From: WHSW01 sp963846165
GTDB lineage: Bacteria; Actinomycetota; Thermoleophilia; Solirubrobacterales; 70-9
Reading direction: 5' to 3'
Assembly: GCA_963846165.1 (NCBI GenBank)
Contig: CAWJUU010000003.1
Coordinates: forward strand, 1 to 64,000
Length of the DNA: 64,000 nt
The notes under the pieces were generated by a model. That model saw only the letters and a list, made by a program, of their open reading frames with translations. It ran no database searches and was not told the DNA's origin. A program made the translations under genes and the position numbers. Shown piece after piece: positions 18,501 through 25,910 of this stretch. Every line of letters begins with the position of its first letter. The stretch's first letter is position 1.

Positions 18501-18668
18501 GCGCTCACGCTCGGCGGTGACGAGGAGCTGGTCGAGGCTGCACGCGCGCACGAGCCCTATGTCGCGGGCGAGACGCTCGCAACCTCCGTCGCTTATGACT
18601 CGCCCGACTTCGGCTCGACCGCGACTATCGAGGGTGGCGAGTTGCGGATCGGGCTTCGCCGCGCCTGA
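15516..18668 (+). CDS. ileS: Isoleucyl-tRNA synthetase
   Basis: 1050 residues from GTG at 15516. Charges tRNA-Ile. The HIGH-region is PPTANGKPGSHHVLSRAF (residues 51-68), then RKAGWDCHGLPVELEVE, the editing-domain region DDPSVYVRFPV through FGEDDF, RERYWGTPLPVWEC, EAQDQTRGWFYSLL and KMSKSRGN near residue 606. Zinc-type pairs CPRCG, CWRCG and CSSCGG are present. The GSHH variant and the long anticodon-binding C-terminal part without a final zinc finger fit the eukaryote-like IleRS type 2 of many actinobacteria. Intact. Confidence 0.97.
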   Translation: MSGFRPVDPKQSFPALEQEILERWREDDVFARQLAQRREAGAPIWSFYEGPPTANGKPGSHHVLSRAFKDVYLRYRAMRGYHVPRKAGWDCHGLPVELEVERELGISSKAEIEEYGIAEFNARCRESVFRYVEEWRRMTERVGLWIDLDDPYVTLENDYIESVWWSLRRIWDDGRLYEGHKVVPYCPRCGTALSSHEVAQGYEDVDDPSVYVRFPVAEAPASGPLEPGDSLLAWTTTPWTLISNAALAVGAEIEYVRAELDGEVLVLAAELAEPVLGKGARVLARFPGAALAGTRYEPPFTYISDYGERGHTVLEGDFVSTEDGTGIVHTAIAFGEDDFRLGEQYGLKLQNPVRPDGTFDERVTDFAGRQVKEADADIVEALRASGRLLRSEVYEHSYPHCWRCGTALLYYAKSSWYIRTTDVRDRMLAENERIGWHPEHVKHGRFGKWLEGNVDWALSRERYWGTPLPVWECESADCEEAVCAGSVAELRERGGEVPDDLHRPFIDEVVLRCSSCGGEMRRVEEVIDAWYDSGSMPFAQFHHPFAGEQGETAFAERFPADYICEAQDQTRGWFYSLLAVSTLVFDESSYRNCVCLGLILDPEGQKMSKSRGNVVDPWEVLDRHGADAFRWYYLSTQQPWAGYRFSVEAVGESVRQFLLTLWNTYSFWVLYANAEGLGPADLPQGPEPETELDRWALSRLQALVRTVIEHMDGYDCTHAGRAIADYVDELSNWYVRLSRRRFWDGDVAAFSTLRHCLVEVAKLVAPFTPFVAEEIFTNLTAGSERSADSVHLRDFPEPDGELTDGELEAGVEAAMRAVELGRAARAQAKIKVRQPLRKAVIVATEAERAEIERLAEIVAAELNVKELEFVSEQAELVTHQVKPNYRTLGPRFGKAMPQVAAAVAALDPEHAAEASRGERRIGINIDGSEHPLEPEDMTLVMQPLEGYEVEAEAGRAVALALELDDELRREGLAREIVHAVQNARRQAGLEVSDRIALTLGGDEELVEAARAHEPYVAGETLATSVAYDSPDFGSTATIEGGELRIGLRRA

Positions 18669-18740
18669 TGCGCAGGCGATCACGGGCCTGGTCGATCGAG
18701 GCCTTGGGGCGGCAACCCGATTGGTCGCTGCGCGACGGTT

Positions 18741-18760
18741 GACCCCGGCGCCTCGGGGTC
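18741..18760. terminator. Hairpin between convergent ileS and cupredoxin genes
   Basis: GACCCCG-gcgcct-CGGGGTC, perfect 7-bp arms in the 98-bp convergent gap. No T run on either side, as is common for actinobacterial terminators. Confidence 0.45.
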
Positions 18761-18766
18761 GGCAGG

Positions 18767-19117
18767 TCAGCCGTTGACCTTGAGCTTCATCTTCATCTCG
18801 TCGTGGACGCTGCAGATCAGCTTGTACCTGCCGGGCTTCTTGAACTTCTTCGTGAAGTTGACCCCGCCCGCGTCGGTGGTCCCGGATTCGAAGAAGCCAC
18901 CGGGCCCCTTCTTCTTGACTACGTTGTGCTCGTCGTCGCCGATCCAGTCGAACTTCACCTTCGTTCCGGCCGCGATCGTCGCCTCGTCGGGTGAGAAGAA
19001 GTCATCGCCGAGCTTGACCTTGAACGATGAACGGGCGCCGGCGCTGGCGCCGAGGAGGGCGAGCGCGAGCACGGCTACCAGGGACAGTGCGAAACCGATG
19101 CGAACGCGCGTTGACAA
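18767..19117 (-). CDS. Exported cupredoxin (plastocyanin-like)
   Basis: About 116 residues from TTG at 19117, which has AAGGAG upstream at good distance. Signal peptide FALSLVAVLALALLGASAGA. The mature domain carries type-1 copper ligands: His in DDEHNVVKKKG, then Cys, His and Met in LICSVHDEMKMKLKVNG. It would act outside the membrane as an electron carrier or copper protein. It begins 20 bp after thioredoxin, so the two probably form a redox operon. Confidence 0.85.
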   Translation of the reverse strand: MSTRVRIGFALSLVAVLALALLGASAGARSSFKVKLGDDFFSPDEATIAAGTKVKFDWIGDDEHNVVKKKGPGGFFESGTTDAGGVNFTKKFKKPGRYKLICSVHDEMKMKLKVNG

Positions 19118-19137
19118 GACGATCAGCTCCTTCTGGT

Positions 19138-19467
19138 TCAGACGAGCGCCGGCTCCAGCTCCGCCTCGAGCCGCCGCTTGGGCAGCGCTCCGACGACCCG
19201 CTTCGCCTCGGCGCCGTCGCGAAACAAGATCAAGGTCGGGATCGAGAGCACCTCGTAACGAGCGGCGGTCTGCTGGTTGTCGTCCACGTTCAGGCTGACG
19301 ATCCGCAGCTCCCTGTCGCGCTCGGCAAGCATCTCCTCGAGAATCGGGTGCACGACCCGGCACGGGCCGCACCACGGGGCCCAGAAGTCGACCAGGACCG
19401 GAACGTCTGACTCGAGAACGTCGGCTTGGAAGTTGGCGTCGGTCACGTCAGGGAGCTTGCCTGTCAC
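19138..19467 (-). CDS. trxA: Thioredoxin
   Basis: 109 residues, the standard length. Active site VDFWAPWCGPCRVVHPIL; cis-Pro loop YEVLSIPTLILFRDG; then VVGALPKRRLEAEL. General cytoplasmic disulfide reductase. AGGAGAC lies upstream of the ATG. It leads the cupredoxin gene. Confidence 0.95.
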   Translation of the reverse strand: MTGKLPDVTDANFQADVLESDVPVLVDFWAPWCGPCRVVHPILEEMLAERDRELRIVSLNVDDNQQTAARYEVLSIPTLILFRDGAEAKRVVGALPKRRLEAELEPALV

Positions 19468-19536
19468 TTAGGTCTCCTAACCCGTTGTTACGGCCTTCGA
19501 TGCTGTCCGGATTGCCGCCAGTTCGTTACTTCAAAA

Positions 19537-19566
19537 AGTATAGTAGCCGTCAACGGCGATTTGCAA
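19537..19566 (-). promoter_or_regulatory. Probable promoter of trxA-cupredoxin
   Basis: On the minus strand, TTGCAA (19566-19561), an 18-bp spacer and TATACT (19542-19537) resemble -35 and -10 boxes, about 70 bp before trxA. The -35 lies inside the 3' end of the mannose-synthase gene. Prediction from sequence only. Confidence 0.4.
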
Positions 19567-20296
19567 ACCGCATCATGGGAACGCGCAGCGCGGCCTCGAG
19601 CACGATCCTCCCGGTCATCTTCGACTGGCCGACACGCCGATCGCGGAACAGGATCGGCACCTCGACCACCCGGAAGCCGGCCCGGAGCGCCCGGAATGTG
19701 GTCTCGACCTGGAACGCATAGCCGCGCGAGGGCACGGTCTCCAGCTCGATCGACTCGAGCACCTCACGGCGGAACACCTTGAAGCCTCCGGTGAGGTCCC
19801 GAATTCCGACTCCGAGAACCGTCCGGGCGTACACAGATCCGCTCCGGCTGATCAGCCGCCGCGTCGGCCCCCAGTCCTCGATCCCGCCACCGGGCAGGTA
19901 ACGCGACCCGAGCACGAGCTCCGCCGACTCCGCGGCCTCGAGCATCCGCGGCAGGTCGGCGGGGTCGTGGGAGAAGTCGGCATCCATCTGCACGACCAGC
20001 TCCGCGCCGCCCGCGAGCGCCTCGCCGAAGCCGGCGAGGTAGGCGGGGCCGAGTCCCTGCTTGCGCGGGCGGTGCAGCACGCCGACGTCTTCGTGCTCGG
20101 CCGCGATCCGATCGGCGATCCGGCCGCTTCCGTCGGGCGAGTTGTCGTCGACAATGAGGATCCTGCGCTCGGCCGGAAGCCGGGCCTGGATCGCGGCGAC
20201 AATCGGCTCGAGGTTGTCGGCCTCGTTGTAGGTCGGCAGGACAAGCCAGAGGCCTGGGTTCGCGGACACGCGGCGGGAATCTAGAGTCACGAGCAT
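19550..20296 (-). CDS. Polyprenol-monophosphomannose synthase-like GT2
   Basis: Up to 248 residues. Makes polyprenyl-phosphate-mannose from GDP-mannose, the lipid donor for envelope mannosylation. GT2 motifs: LVLPTYNEADNLEPIV, ILIVDDNSPDGSGRIAD, the DxD-type VQMDADFSHDP, VLGSRYLPGGGIEDW, GIRDLTGGFKVFRREVL and GYAFQVETTFRA. No C-terminal membrane domain, so it would be a peripheral DPM1-type enzyme. ATG at 20296 is the longest start, but GTG at 20269 (VSANPGLWLVLP) is more likely, because the longer start overlaps the start codon of polX on the other strand. Confidence 0.9.
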   Translation of the reverse strand: MLVTLDSRRVSANPGLWLVLPTYNEADNLEPIVAAIQARLPAERRILIVDDNSPDGSGRIADRIAAEHEDVGVLHRPRKQGLGPAYLAGFGEALAGGAELVVQMDADFSHDPADLPRMLEAAESAELVLGSRYLPGGGIEDWGPTRRLISRSGSVYARTVLGVGIRDLTGGFKVFRREVLESIELETVPSRGYAFQVETTFRALRAGFRVVEVPILFRDRRVGQSKMTGRIVLEAALRVPMMRFANRR

Positions 20297-22031
20297 GCCG
20301 ATGCGAAACGCCGAGATCGCCGCCGCGATGGCGGAGCTCGGGACGCTGTACGAGCTCGATGGAGCGGTGCGCTACCGGGTGCTCGCTTACAAGGAGGCGG
20401 CGCGCGTGATCCGGCAAAGCCCGGTCTCGGTCGAGGAGCTTGCGCTGGCGGGCAAGGCGACCGAGCTGCCCGGGATCGGCGAAACGCTGCAGACGAAGAT
20501 CGTCGACCTGGTCAAGACCGGCGAGATCCCGTCGGCGACCAAGCTGAAGGCGAAGTTCCCCGCGTCGCTGATCGAGGTGACGCGGATCCCCGGGCTCGGT
20601 GCGAAGACGGTGCGCCGCCTCTACGACGAGCTTGGCGTCGAGAGCCTCGACGACCTGCGCGAGGCTGCCGAGGGCGAGCGGATCAGGGCGCTCAAGGGCC
20701 TCGGGCCGAAGGTCGAGGACAACGTGATCGAGGCGCTCAAAAGCCTCGGCGAGGAGGGACCGGGCGAGCGGCTGCTGCTCTCGCAGGTGCTCCCGATCGC
20801 CGAGCAGCTGGCGGAGGCGCTGCGGGCGCATCCGGCGAGCGACGCGGTCGAGGTCGCGGGCTCGGCGCGGCGCCGAGCCGAAACCTGCAAGGACATCGAC
20901 CTGATCGCCACCGCCAGCGACCCGACGGCGCTCGCGGTTTCACTGACCGAGCACGAGCTCGCGGCGCAGGCGGGCTCCGCCGGTGTCAACGGGACCCGGA
21001 TCACTACCTTCAACGGGATCTCGGTCGACCTGCGGATCGTCGAGCCCGACGCCTATGGCAATCTGCTCCAGCATTTCACGGGCTCGGCGAAGCACAACAT
21101 CGAGTTGCGCGAACGGGCGGTCAAGGTCGGGCTCTCGGTCTCCGAGCACGGGATCACGGAGAGCGAGTCGGGCGCGGTCGAGCGCTTTGCGACCGAGGCC
21201 GAGGTCTACCGCCGGCTCGGCCTCGACTACATTGAGCCCGAGCTGCGCGAGGGCAACCGGGAGATCGCCGCGGCGGCGGCCGGTCAGCTGCCGGAGCTGA
21301 TCGAGGTCGGCGACATCCGTGGCGACCTGCACTGCCACACGACCCTCTCGGACGGGCGCAACTCACTCGAGGAGATGGCCGAGGGCGCGCGAGCGCGCGG
21401 TTACACCTACTTCGCGGTCACCGACCACTCGGCGAGCCATGGGTTCGGCGATCACGTCACCGCGAGCGCGCTGAAGAAGCGGATCGAGGAGGTCGCGGAG
21501 TGGAACGCGTCGGCGAAGCGGCGCTTTCGCCTGCTCGCGGGCTCGGAGGTCAACATCGGCACCGACGGCTCGCTCGACTACGACGAGGACGTGCTCGAGG
21601 CGCTCGACTGGGTCGTCGCATCGGTCCACACCTCGTTCCGGATCTCGGGCAAGGAGATGACCAAGCGGGTGATCGCGGCGATCGAGAACCCGCACGTGGA
21701 CTGCATCGGGCACCTGACCGGCCGGCTGATCGGCCGGCGCGAGCCCTATGACATCGACGTCGAGGCGATCGCCGAGGCCGCGGCGGCAAACCGCACCTTC
21801 CTCGAGATCAACGGCAACCCGAACCGGCGCGACCTCTCCGAGCGCCATGCCCGCCTCGCCGCCGACGCCGGGGTGGCGATCTGCGTCAACACCGACGCCC
21901 ACGGCGTCGACACGCTGGTGAACATCGACTACGGGATCGCCACCGCACGGCGCGCCTGGCTGACCCGCAAGGACGTCGCCAACACGCGCAGCTGGCGCGA
22001 GCTGCTCAAGCTCCGCGGTCGCAATGCTTGA
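20295..22031 (+). CDS. polX: Family X DNA polymerase with PHP domain
   Basis: 578 residues. The N-terminal 8-kDa and helix-hairpin-helix part has LYELDGAVRYRVLAYKEAA, LPGIGETLQTKIVDL and IPGLGAKTVRRLYDELG. The palm has GSARRRAETCKDIDLIAT (two Asp) and ISVDLRIVEP (third Asp). The PHP phosphoesterase domain starts RGDLHCHTTLSDG, with AVTDHSASHG, GSEVNIGTDG, VASVHTSF and VNTDAHGVD. Bacterial PolX acts in gap-filling and base-excision repair, with 3'-exonuclease from PHP. Complete. Confidence 0.95.
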   Translation: MPMRNAEIAAAMAELGTLYELDGAVRYRVLAYKEAARVIRQSPVSVEELALAGKATELPGIGETLQTKIVDLVKTGEIPSATKLKAKFPASLIEVTRIPGLGAKTVRRLYDELGVESLDDLREAAEGERIRALKGLGPKVEDNVIEALKSLGEEGPGERLLLSQVLPIAEQLAEALRAHPASDAVEVAGSARRRAETCKDIDLIATASDPTALAVSLTEHELAAQAGSAGVNGTRITTFNGISVDLRIVEPDAYGNLLQHFTGSAKHNIELRERAVKVGLSVSEHGITESESGAVERFATEAEVYRRLGLDYIEPELREGNREIAAAAAGQLPELIEVGDIRGDLHCHTTLSDGRNSLEEMAEGARARGYTYFAVTDHSASHGFGDHVTASALKKRIEEVAEWNASAKRRFRLLAGSEVNIGTDGSLDYDEDVLEALDWVVASVHTSFRISGKEMTKRVIAAIENPHVDCIGHLTGRLIGRREPYDIDVEAIAEAAAANRTFLEINGNPNRRDLSERHARLAADAGVAICVNTDAHGVDTLVNIDYGIATARRAWLTRKDVANTRSWRELLKLRGRNA

Positions 22032-22038
22032 TCTGCGC

Positions 22039-22059
22039 AATTAGTTCGCTAAACTAATT
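22039..22059. promoter_or_regulatory. Probable MarR operator
   Basis: AATTAGTT-CGCTA-AACTAATT, perfect 8-bp arms, lying 4 bp before the marR start. MarR proteins bind such short palindromes over their own promoter. The sequence is strikingly AT-rich against its surroundings. Confidence 0.75.
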
Positions 22060-22063
22060 AGCA

Positions 22064-22516
22064 ATGGTAACGACCATCCCACTGGCGGAGGTCGCCGCGC
22101 ATCTGCGGCTCGCCGTCGTGCGCACCGCTCGGCGGCTGCGGCAGGAGGGCCTGGCGAGCGAGGGACGTGGTGAGCTCAGCCCCACGCTCTCCGCAGCGCT
22201 GGCGACGATCGAGATCCACGGCCCGCTGACACCGAGTGAGGTCGCCAAGCGCGAGCGGGTCAAGCGCCCGACCGTGACCCGGGCGATCGGCCGGCTCGAA
22301 GCACTCGGCCTCGTCACCCGGACGGCGGACCCAACCGACGGTCGCGCGTTCCTGATCTCGGTCACCGCCGAGGGCCGGGCGCTTCTGCGCCGCCTGCGGA
22401 CTCGCAAGAACGCCTACCTCGCCAAGCGCCTTCGCGACCTCGATCCGGACGAGGTGGGGACGCTCGAGCGCGCCGCTGCGATCCTCGAGCGACTGCTCGA
22501 CGAGGAACGTCGATGA
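22064..22516 (+). CDS. MarR-family regulator
   Basis: 150 residues. Winged helix visible as SPTLSAALATIEIHGPLTPSEVA then RERVKRPTVTRAIGRLEALG (recognition helix) and LVTRTADPTDGRAFLISVT (the wing, with the DxR motif). Dimerisation helices follow. Overlaps the next gene by 4 bases (ATGA), so it very likely controls the MFS transporter and itself through the palindrome just upstream. Confidence 0.93.
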   Translation: MVTTIPLAEVAAHLRLAVVRTARRLRQEGLASEGRGELSPTLSAALATIEIHGPLTPSEVAKRERVKRPTVTRAIGRLEALGLVTRTADPTDGRAFLISVTAEGRALLRRLRTRKNAYLAKRLRDLDPDEVGTLERAAAILERLLDEERR

Positions 22517-24396
22517 GCGCGGCGCTGCGCCGGTCCTTCACCTCGCTCCAGATCCCCAACTACCGCCGGTACTTCACCGGCCAGATCGTCTCATTGAGCG
22601 GCAACTGGATGCAGATGGTCGCCGAGATGTGGTTGATCCTCGAGCTCACCGGCAGCGGCGTCGCGGTCGGGGTCACGGCCGCGCTGCAGTTCCTGCCGAT
22701 GCTCCTCTTCGGTGCCTGGGGCGGGGTGCTCGCCGACCGCTGGCCGAAGCGCTCGCTGTTGATCGTCACGCAGGCGGCGATGGCGATCCCCGCAGTGGCG
22801 CTCTGGGGACTGACCGCGTCGGGCTCGGTCGAGCCGTGGATGGTGTTCGCGCTCGTCTTCGTGCGCGGCAGCGTCAACTCGGTAGACAACCCGACCCGGC
22901 AGAGCTTCGTGATCGAGATGGTCGGCGCGGACCGAGTGGTGAACGCCGTCGGCCTCAACGCCGTTCTGATCCACCTGGCCCGCATCCTCGGCCCGGCGGG
23001 GGCGGGGGTGCTGATCGCGACCGTAGGTGTCGCCCCCTGCTTCCTGATCAACTCGGCGACCTTCCTGGCGATGATCGTCGCGCTGAGGGGAATGGACCCC
23101 GCGCGTCTGAGCTCGCCGCGGGCATCGCGTGACGACGAGGGCGGTGGCGTCCGAGCGGCCCTGCGCTATGTGGGCGGCGAGCCCGGGCTGCTGATCCCAC
23201 TGCTGATGATGGCCGTGGTCGGGCTGCTGTCGTTCAACTTCCACGTCCTTTTTCCACTGCTCGCGCGGTTCGCCTACGAAGGTGGCGCGACCGCCTACAC
23301 CGCGCTCGCGGTGGCGATGGCGATCGGCTCGGTCGGCGGAGCGCTCGCCACGGGCGCCCGGGGCAAGGTCGGCGAGCGGTTCCTGGCCGCCTCGGCGGCC
23401 GCCTTTGGCGCCTTTGCGCTGCTCGCGGCCGCGGCTCCCAGCCTCCCGCTCGCGCTCGCCGCGCTGGTCCCGCTCGGGGCGGTCAGCGTCAGCTTCGCCG
23501 CCGGCGTCAACTCGACCCTTCAGCTCGGCGCCAGCCCCGAGATGCGGGGCCGGGTGATGGCGCTGTACTCGGTCGTCTTCCTCGGCTCCACCCCGATCGG
23601 CGGGCCGATCGTCGGCTGGCTCTCGGAGGCCGCCGGCCCCCGCGCCGGGCTGGTGCTCGCCGGTGTCGCGGCGCTCGCCGCCGGGTTCGGTGGCTGGTAC
23701 GCGTTCTCGCGCCGGCGTGGTGAGGAGCCGAGCCTGCGCCGGCTCGCCGAACCCGCGCTCGCGTTCGTCCCCCCACCCGCGCTCTCAGGCGCGGGCAGGC
23801 GGGGGTGGCGGCGGCTTCGCCGACGGGGCACGGTCGCGATAGAGGCCGGGGGTGCGAATCAGCCGCACCGGCTCGAACGCCGACGAGGGCTCGACGTAGA
23901 AGCGCACCCCGTCGCGATCCTCGATTGCGGTGACAGCCGCCTCGCGGCCGCGCCAGGCGAGTGCGATCCCGATCGCATAACCGGCGCCGATCACCGCGAC
24001 CTGAGGCCAGGCCCAACCGGCAGCGCCGACGATCAGCGCGAAGGCGCCAATCGGCCACAGCCGCAGGAAAGCGATCCGGGCCGGGCTCTGTTGCGGCAGG
24101 CTGGTGGCGGTGCGCGCCCCTGCGAGAACCCTCGCCATCGCCTCGCCGGCGCGCTCCGGGCGTCCGAGGTAGAGGCCGGCGAGCGCGGCGGCGACCCACC
24201 ATCCGGCGGCGACGGCGAGCGCCAGCGTGTCGGAGTCCTGGTTGGCGATCACGACGCCGACCGCGCCGAGGGCGGTGGCGACGCCGGCCACCAGCAGGAC
24301 GGTGATCCGCAGCAGGTCGCAGAACAACATCAGAGGCTCCGCAGCAGGTCGAGGAAGCCGTCGGGGCCGGCGACGACGAGATCCGCCTCGCGCTGA
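22513..24396 (+). CDS. MFS exporter (enterobactin-exporter/MFS_3 type), run-on 3' end
   Basis: The first ~425 codons (to about 23790) are a normal MFS protein: IPNYRRYFTGQIVSLSGNWMQ, GAWGGVLADRWPKRS (motif A), SVDNPTRQSFV, GVAPCFLINSATFLAMI and MRGRVMALYSVVFLGSTPIG, giving 10-12 membrane segments. The open frame then continues to 24396 as low-complexity sequence antisense to a well-formed membrane-protein gene, so the natural stop near 23780 (next to a run of six C) has probably been lost by an indel. Substrate unknown; it is likely a drug or metabolite controlled by the adjacent MarR. Confidence 0.8.
   Translation: MSAALRRSFTSLQIPNYRRYFTGQIVSLSGNWMQMVAEMWLILELTGSGVAVGVTAALQFLPMLLFGAWGGVLADRWPKRSLLIVTQAAMAIPAVALWGLTASGSVEPWMVFALVFVRGSVNSVDNPTRQSFVIEMVGADRVVNAVGLNAVLIHLARILGPAGAGVLIATVGVAPCFLINSATFLAMIVALRGMDPARLSSPRASRDDEGGGVRAALRYVGGEPGLLIPLLMMAVVGLLSFNFHVLFPLLARFAYEGGATAYTALAVAMAIGSVGGALATGARGKVGERFLAASAAAFGAFALLAAAAPSLPLALAALVPLGAVSVSFAAGVNSTLQLGASPEMRGRVMALYSVVFLGSTPIGGPIVGWLSEAAGPRAGLVLAGVAALAAGFGGWYAFSRRRGEEPSLRRLAEPALAFVPPPALSGAGRRGWRRLRRRGTVAIEAGGANQPHRLERRRGLDVEAHPVAILDCGDSRLAAAPGECDPDRITGADHRDLRPGPTGSADDQREGANRPQPQESDPGRALLRQAGGGARPCENPRHRLAGALRASEVEAGERGGDPPSGGDGERQRVGVLVGDHDADRAEGGGDAGHQQDGDPQQVAEQHQRLRSRSRKPSGPATTRSASR
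23785..24330 (-). CDS. Four-TM membrane protein of unknown function
   Basis: 181 residues. Hydrophobic segments at about 8-28 (ITVLLVAGVATALGAVGVV), 36-53, 92-108 and 110-126 (QVAVIGAGYAIGIALAW), followed by a cytoplasmic end with AVTAIEDRDGVRFYVEPSSA and a Pro-rich tail. The ordered, non-repetitive sequence and the ATGA overlap with the preceding otsB argue that it is a true gene and that the MFS run-on is not. No family recognised. Confidence 0.65.
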   Translation of the reverse strand: MLFCDLLRITVLLVAGVATALGAVGVVIANQDSDTLALAVAAGWWVAAALAGLYLGRPERAGEAMARVLAGARTATSLPQQSPARIAFLRLWPIGAFALIVGAAGWAWPQVAVIGAGYAIGIALAWRGREAAVTAIEDRDGVRFYVEPSSAFEPVRLIRTPGLYRDRAPSAKPPPPPPARA

Positions 24397-25115
24397 ATCT
24401 CGGCCGGTCCGTCCCCCGAAGCGATCCCGACACAGACGGCGAGCCCGAGGTCGCCCGTCTCGGCCATCTGCCGCAGGGCGTAGAACGCGTCGAGGTCGGT
24501 CGTGTCGTCGCCGCCGAAGAGCGCCATCTTGGCGCCCGCCGCCTCGACAAGCCTCCGCGCGGCGACCCCCTTGTTCACCTCGGCGACCGGGCGCACCTCG
24601 AGCACCAGGCGCCCGAAGTGCGGCATCAGGCCCCCCTCCTCGGCCAGCGCGGCGATCCGGCGCGCACGCTGCTCAGCCGTCGCTTCGTCGTGCGCCCCAC
24701 GCCAATGGATCGCCTGAATCGGCCCCTTGTCCTCGAGCCGCAGGCCGACGCTGCCGAGCCGGTCCCAGTCGAGGCGGCTGACGAAGCCCGCGGCGGCCGT
24801 GCCACGCCGGCCCAGCGCCGGGTCGAGGCGCGGCACGACCTCCCCCGGGCCGAGCAGCTCGAGCCCGTGGTTGCCGGCGTAGGTGAGCTCGTCGAGTCCG
24901 ACCATCCGCCGGGCCGCGGTGGCGCGGCGCCCGCTGACGCAAGCGACGAGCGCGTAGCGGCCGGCGAGCCCGCGAAGCACCGCCCGGGCCTCCGACGGCA
25001 CCGACGCCGCGGCCGGATCCTCGACGATCGGCGCCAGCGTGCCGTCGATATCGCAGAGGATCGCGGACCGCTCCGGGTTGGCTCGCAGCGGCTCGAGAAG
25101 GTCGGAGTCGGCCAT
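24330..25115 (-). CDS. otsB: Trehalose-6-phosphate phosphatase
   Basis: About 260 residues from ATG at 25115 (GTG at 25124 also possible). Final step of trehalose synthesis. HAD motifs: AILCDIDGTLAPIVEDP (nucleophile Asp), LVACVSGRRATAARRMVG, YAGNHGLELL, VRPVAEVNKGVAARRLV (lysine motif) and MALFGGDDTTDLDAF (motif III/IV). No synthase partner (otsA) is in the window. Divergent from the TauE genes. Confidence 0.93.
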   Translation of the reverse strand: MADSDLLEPLRANPERSAILCDIDGTLAPIVEDPAAASVPSEARAVLRGLAGRYALVACVSGRRATAARRMVGLDELTYAGNHGLELLGPGEVVPRLDPALGRRGTAAAGFVSRLDWDRLGSVGLRLEDKGPIQAIHWRGAHDEATAEQRARRIAALAEEGGLMPHFGRLVLEVRPVAEVNKGVAARRLVEAAGAKMALFGGDDTTDLDAFYALRQMAETGDLGLAVCVGIASGDGPAEIQREADLVVAGPDGFLDLLRSL

Positions 25116-25137
25116 TCGCGGCACTAGTATCGCCGCC

Positions 25138-25506
25138 GTGCTCGGACCCCGCGACCGATTGCTGAGGCTCGCCGCGATCGCGACCGCAGCCGGGGCGTTC
25201 AGCGGCCTGTTCGGAGTCGGCGGAGGGACGGTGATCGTGCCGCTGTTGATCTTCTGGTTTGCCTACGGTGAGCGGGCGGCGACCGGGACGAGCCTGCTGG
25301 CAATCGCCGTCATCGGCACGCTGGCCGCGATCGGCCAAGGCATCTACGGGAACGTGGACCTGCTCGAAGGCCTGCTGGTCGGATTCCCGGCCGTCGGTGG
25401 AGTGATCGCCGGCGCAGCGTTGCAGCAGAGAATCCCGGAGCGCTCGATCTCGCTCCTGTTCGCAGCCGTGCTCGTCGTCGTCGCGATCCAGTTCCTGGTC
25501 GGCTGA
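25138..25506 (+). CDS. TauE/SafE-family permease, first half-size subunit
   Basis: About 122 residues from GTG at 25138. TauE/SafE permeases are normally one chain of ~250 residues formed by two repeats. This gene supplies one repeat: GAFSGLFGVGGGTVIVPLLIFW with the GxFGVGGG loop, about four membrane segments, and a short basic stretch. The stop at 25504-25506 shares its last base with the ATG of the second half. Likely exports sulfite, a sulfonate or another anion. Confidence 0.8.
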   Translation: MLGPRDRLLRLAAIATAAGAFSGLFGVGGGTVIVPLLIFWFAYGERAATGTSLLAIAVIGTLAAIGQGIYGNVDLLEGLLVGFPAVGGVIAGAALQQRIPERSISLLFAAVLVVVAIQFLVG

Positions 25507-25910
25507 TGGAGTACGTGGCCGCTGCCCTGCTCGGATTCGCGGGAGGCGCGGTCGGCGGCCTGATCGGGGTCGGCGGCGGGATCCTGTTCGTGCCCGCACT
25601 GGCGATCTTCCTCGACGAGCCCCAGATCCGCGCCGAGGCGACCTCGCTGGTCGCGATCGTGCCCGTGGCGATCGTCGGCGCCTGGCGCCAGAACAGCTAC
25701 GGCAACGTCCGGGTGCGCGACGGGCTGATCGTCGGCGCGCTCTCGCCGCTCGGGGTGCTCGCCGGGGTCGCACTCTCGAACGAGGTCTCGCAACGCACGC
25801 TCGAGGTCTGCTTCGCGCTGCTGATGTTGCTCGTGGCCGGGCAGCTCGCGCGCCGGGCGCTGAGCGGCAGCGCTCCCCCGCCGCGAGCACCTACTCGAGA
25901 AATCCCTTGA
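25506..25910 (+). CDS. TauE/SafE-family permease, second half-size subunit
   Basis: 134 residues. Second repeat: FAGGAVGGLIGVGGGILFVPAL (given as GGLIGVGGG), ATSLVAIVPVAIVGAWRQ and YGNVRVRDGLIVGALSPLGV, about four membrane segments. It parallels the first half, GTSLLAIAVIGTLAAIGQ and YGNVDLLEGLLVGFPAVGG. The two probably form a heterodimer equal to one full-length permease. Overlap with the upstream gene is one base. Confidence 0.8.
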   Translation: MEYVAAALLGFAGGAVGGLIGVGGGILFVPALAIFLDEPQIRAEATSLVAIVPVAIVGAWRQNSYGNVRVRDGLIVGALSPLGVLAGVALSNEVSQRTLEVCFALLMLLVAGQLARRALSGSAPPPRAPTREIP

